Below are positions 6,069 through 7,743 of a DNA stretch of 7,743 bases, one piece after another. Each line of letters opens with the position of its first letter. Position 1 is the first letter of the stretch. The stretch is taken from the NCBI GenBank assembly GCA_900768005.1, contig CAAGBE010000008.1, positions 1 to 7,743 of the forward strand, in the 5' to 3' direction. Made by a program: the position numbers and the translations under genes. Source of the DNA: Clostridia bacterium (GTDB lineage: Bacteria > Bacillota > Clostridia > UMGS1883). The notes under the pieces were generated by a model. It searched no databases and had not been told where the DNA came from. It was given only the letters and a program-made list of their open reading frames with translations.

Positions 6069-6090
6069 CATCAAACGTAAAAATAGTCAA
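6062..6090 (-). promoter_or_regulatory. Promoter of the ABC-F/DUF4430 operon
   Basis: TTGACT (6090-6085) and TAGAAT (6067-6062) on the minus strand are 17 bases apart, each one mismatch from consensus. The start is predicted near 6055, leaving a leader of about 27 nt to the ATG at 6028. That is too short for the leader-peptide attenuators that control some antibiotic-resistance ABC-F genes. The -35 box overlaps the 3' end of the ileS terminator. Confidence 0.7.
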
Positions 6091-6123
6091 ATAAAAACCT
6101 CCGAAACGGAGGTTTTTATTTGA
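6087..6123 (-). terminator. Rho-independent terminator of ileS
   Basis: A perfect inverted repeat of 17 bp with a three-base loop (6104-6106). On the minus strand the GC-rich core CCTCCG/CGGAGG is flanked by an A-run and followed by TTTTTATTTG. It begins nine bases past the ileS stop. The A-tract/T-tract symmetry means it could act in both directions. Confidence 0.93.
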
Positions 6124-6131
6124 TACTATAA

Positions 6132-7743
6132 TTATTCTTTTTCTACACCGATAAATACTTTTTCGCCGTTGATGTTCCATTCCTTGGAATTTTCGCATTT
6201 TGCACCATTATTGATGGCAGTAGCAAGAACATCACCTTTGATTTCTTCGGCATTTCTGTCCATAATAGCGGAAATCTTGTCATTTCCGTCAACGAATACT
6301 TTGATGTTATCCATAACCTCAAATCCGCTGTCCTTACGCATTGTCTGAATCTTGCTGATGATTTCGCGGACGAAACCTTCTTCAATAAGCTCATCGGAAA
6401 GGCGTGTATCAAGAACAACTGTAACACCGAAGTCGCTTTCGGACTGGAATCCCTCTACCTGAGCTGCTTCAATAAGGAGGTCTTCCTTTTCAAGTGAGAT
6501 TTCCTCACCGTTTACTGTAAACTTAATTGCACCGTTCGCTTCAAGCTGAGCCATTGCTTCGTTACCGTCAACGGAAGCAAGATAATCACGGATACCACCA
6601 AGGAATTTACCGTACTTGGGACCAACTGTCTTAAGCTGAGGCTTGAAACTGTATGTTGTGCAAGCGGTAACATTATCTGTAAATTCAACTTCCTTTACAT
6701 TAAGCTCATCAGCAATGATTTCTGTGTAGAAGCTGTCAAGAGTCGTATCTGCCTTAACATACATCTTGCCGATAGGCTGACGGTTCTTGATATTGGAAGC
6801 ATTTCTTGCGGCACGGCCTAAAACAACGATGGAGAGAACTTCCTCCATTGCCTTTTCAAGCTGAGCGTCAATCATTGCTTCATCATATACGGGATAGTCA
6901 CAAAGATGTACGCTGATGGGAGCATCGCTGTCAATACTGCAAACAAGGTTTCTGTAAATTTCTTCAGCCATAAAGGGAATCATTGGAGCTGTAACCTTAG
7001 AAAGAGTAACAAGTGCTGTATAGAGAGTCATATACGCATTTATCTTGTCCTGAGTCATTTCCTTGCCCCAGAAGCGTTCACGACTGCGACGAACATACCA
7101 GTTACTAAGCTCGTCTGTAAACTCAGAAATTACACGGGCACTTTCGGTAATCTTATAATCTGAAAGATACTCGTCAACTGTCTTGATAAGAGTATTGAGC
7201 TTGGAAATGAGCCACTTATCCATTACGGAAAGCTTGTCATAGTCAAGAGAATACTTTGTTGCGTCAAACTGGTCAATATTTGCATAAAGCACAAAGAATG
7301 CATATGTGTTCCAAAGCGTACCCATAAACTTACGCTGACCTTCTGCAACTGCACCGTCGTGGAAACGGTTGGGAAGCCAAGGAGCACTATTGATATAGAA
7401 ATACCAGCGAATTGCATCTGCGCCGTGTTTTTCAAGTGCGTCAAATGGGTCAACTGCGTTACCCTTGGACTTACTCATCTTCTGTCCGTTTTCATCCTGA
7501 ACGTGACCGAGAACGATTACATTCTTGTAGGGTGCTTCATTAAAGATAAGTGTAGAAATTGCAAGAAGTGAATAGAACCAACCTCTTGTTTGGTCAACCG
7601 CTTCCGAAATGAAGTCGGCGGGGAATTGAGCCTCGAAAAGCTCTTTATTCTCAAACGGATAGTGGTGCTGCGCAAAAGGCATTGAGCCCGAGTCAAACCA
7701 ACAGTCAATAACCTCGGGAACGCGCTTCATCTCGCCTGCGCAC
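6132..7743 (-). CDS. ileS: Isoleucyl-tRNA synthetase, type 2, C-terminal half (5' end outside window)
   Basis: Class I synthetase that charges tRNA-Ile with isoleucine. About 536 C-terminal residues are visible, roughly half of the usual 1,030-1,060; the HIGH motif and editing domain lie upstream of the window. Seen: DCWFDSG (WFDSG at 7700-7686), the catalytic KMSKS loop within GQKMSKSKGN (7481-7467), then HGADAIRWY, which ends the Rossmann fold. The helical anticodon-binding domain follows, with WYVRRSRERFW, and then a C-terminal region with RNASNIKNRQPIGKM (about 6807-6763) of the DUF5915 type. The protein ends in GEKVFIGVEKE with no C-terminal zinc-binding cysteine cluster, unlike bacterial type 1 IleRS. 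This fits the eukaryote-like type 2 enzyme, which includes mupirocin-resistant forms. The frame is open from the window edge to the stop at 6134-6132. A strong terminator follows immediately. Confidence 0.93.
   Translation of the reverse strand, partial: CAGEMKRVPEVIDCWFDSGSMPFAQHHYPFENKELFEAQFPADFISEAVDQTRGWFYSLLAISTLIFNEAPYKNVIVLGHVQDENGQKMSKSKGNAVDPFDALEKHGADAIRWYFYINSAPWLPNRFHDGAVAEGQRKFMGTLWNTYAFFVLYANIDQFDATKYSLDYDKLSVMDKWLISKLNTLIKTVDEYLSDYKITESARVISEFTDELSNWYVRRSRERFWGKEMTQDKINAYMTLYTALVTLSKVTAPMIPFMAEEIYRNLVCSIDSDAPISVHLCDYPVYDEAMIDAQLEKAMEEVLSIVVLGRAARNASNIKNRQPIGKMYVKADTTLDSFYTEIIADELNVKEVEFTDNVTACTTYSFKPQLKTVGPKYGKFLGGIRDYLASVDGNEAMAQLEANGAIKFTVNGEEISLEKEDLLIEAAQVEGFQSESDFGVTVVLDTRLSDELIEEGFVREIISKIQTMRKDSGFEVMDNIKVFVDGNDKISAIMDRNAEEIKGDVLATAINNGAKCENSKEWNINGEKVFIGVEKE

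Overview
All five genes in this window lie on the minus strand, so transcription runs from high to low coordinates. Gene content points to a low-to-moderate-GC Firmicute of the class Clostridia, probably a gut-type Eubacteriales/Oscillospiraceae relative. The pointers are consensus TTGACA/TATAAT promoters, strong AAAGGAG-type Shine-Dalgarno sites, a T-box leader, a YfmM-like ABC-F protein, a DUF4430 surface protein and a type-2 isoleucyl-tRNA synthetase. This placement is inferred from gene content; no taxonomic marker is present.

Layout in the direction of transcription. (1) 7743-6132: the 3' half of ileS, ending at a perfect-stem intrinsic terminator. (2) 6090-4050: a two-gene operon with its own promoter, coding for a YfmM-like ABC-F ATPase and then a small membrane-anchored DUF4430 protein. 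The two reading frames overlap by ATGA. (3) 4039-2432: a stand-alone trpB (tryptophan synthase beta) behind a consensus promoter and a leader of about 270 nt. The leader folds like a tryptophan T-box with a UGG specifier, ends in an attenuator-like hairpin, and the gene is closed by an 18-bp-stem terminator. (4) 2430-1 and beyond: copA, a Cu(+)-exporting P1B-1 ATPase with one N-terminal metal-binding domain and a second, CopZ-like domain fused in frame at the C-terminus. It is still open where the window ends.

The transcription units are packed tightly. The copA and ABC-F promoters have their -35 boxes in the tail of the preceding terminator, and the trpB -35 box begins 10 bases past the DUF4430 stop. 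The genes do not form one pathway: they are translation (ileS, ABC-F), amino-acid supply (trpB), copper export (copA) and a surface protein of unknown role.

The points most worth checking are a near-ideal ribosome binding site and ATG inside copA, positioned to make a free CopZ-like chaperone from the same message; the T-box-controlled orphan trpB; and a long inverted repeat over the -10 region of the ABC-F operon. I found no CRISPR array, insertion sequence, tRNA, rRNA or prophage gene.
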